Assembly: GCA_030625925.1 (NCBI GenBank)
Contig: DAOUPY010000105.1
Coordinates: 1 to 6,036 of the forward strand
Reading direction: 5' to 3'
Origin: Fusobacteriaceae bacterium
Lineage (GTDB): Bacteria > Fusobacteriota > Fusobacteriia > Fusobacteriales > Fusobacteriaceae
DNA length: 6,036 nucleotides
Shown here: positions 5,893 through 6,036 of the stretch, one piece after another
How positions within the stretch are numbered: position 1 is the stretch's first letter
Layout: every line of letters begins with the position of its first letter
Notes under the pieces: generated by a model
Told to the model about the DNA's origin: nothing
What the model saw: the letters and a program-made list of their open reading frames with translations, nothing else
Databases searched by the model: none
Made by a program: the position numbers and the translations under genes

Positions 5893-6036
5893 TAAAACTC
5901 TTAAAATATCATCGGTGGTGTAGATCATCTCAAATTTATCTAAATTATCGATAATATGCTCTTTTTTCTTGAGAGGCAGTTTTTTAGTATAATAAGTCTT
6001 AGTTTTATCATAATTTTTAACCACCTCAAACTCCTC
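5890..6036 (-). CDS. C-terminal 48 residues of an unrecognised protein (5' end outside window)
   Basis: On the minus strand a frame is open from the right edge to TAA (complement of 5890-5892), with no internal stop in 48 codons. It begins EEFEVVKNYDKTKTYYTKK and ends TTDDILRVL. The piece is lysine-rich and charged, has no membrane segment, and its codon use (AAA, GAT, TTA, ATT) matches the neighbourhood. The hairpin at its stop supports a real gene end. I do not recognise the family from this tail and give no function. It converges on the sucrose operon and runs in the same direction as the tRNA, but the roughly 300-base gap and the tRNA's own promoter suggest a separate transcript. Confidence 0.6.
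   Translation of the reverse strand, partial: EEFEVVKNYDKTKTYYTKKLPLKKKEHIIDNLDKFEMIYTTDDILRVL

Overview
The window carries a compact sucrose-utilisation locus from a low-GC, AT-rich bacterium. Codon use (AGA/AGG, GGA and ATA preferred), strong purine-rich Shine-Dalgarno sequences and A/T-rich spacers fit Fusobacteriota (Ilyobacter/Propionigenium/Psychrilyobacter-like). A low-GC Firmicute is not excluded. This is an impression from sequence style; no marker gene in the window settles it.

Layout, left to right. (1) 1-336: the 3' end of a type I mannose-6-phosphate isomerase gene (manA), closed by a hairpin terminator at 352-392. (2) 393-565: an intergenic region with a good sigma70-type promoter (485-513) and a perfect 18-bp palindrome (525-542) just downstream of the predicted transcription start, a likely operator for the locus's LacI-type regulator. 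(3) 566-4397: scrA (sucrose PTS EIIBC), scrK (PfkB-family fructokinase) and scrB (GH32 sucrose-6-phosphate hydrolase). (4) 4430-5415: a LacI-family regulator (scrR) whose frame is broken at a run of seven A residues. (5) A bidirectional terminator (5449-5478). (6) A minus-strand tRNA-Ser(GGA) at 5484-5571 with its own promoter. (7) About 280-320 bp of non-coding DNA with short CACAGAT repeats. (8) From 5890 to the right edge, the C-terminal 48 codons of an unrecognised minus-strand gene.

How it works together: EIIBC imports sucrose as sucrose-6-phosphate. ScrB splits this to glucose-6-phosphate and fructose, and ScrK phosphorylates the fructose for glycolysis. ScrR would repress from the palindrome at the scrA promoter. 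No EIIA is encoded in EIIBC or elsewhere in the window, so phosphate must come from a EIIA-Glc-type protein elsewhere. All four genes read in one direction and are probably one operon. A strong hairpin in the 82-bp scrA-scrK gap could adjust the dose of the downstream genes.

The most interesting point is the scrR break. The 37-codon first frame ends GTA AAA AAA TAA, and a -1 slip on the heptamer A AAA AAA would continue exactly into the frame encoding the rest of a normal 328-residue LacI-family protein. This may be a programmed or tolerated frameshift, a real null mutation (constitutive sucrose use), or a homopolymer sequencing error. The sequence alone cannot decide. Otherwise this is a conventional sucrose locus, and I saw no evidence of an undescribed multi-gene system.
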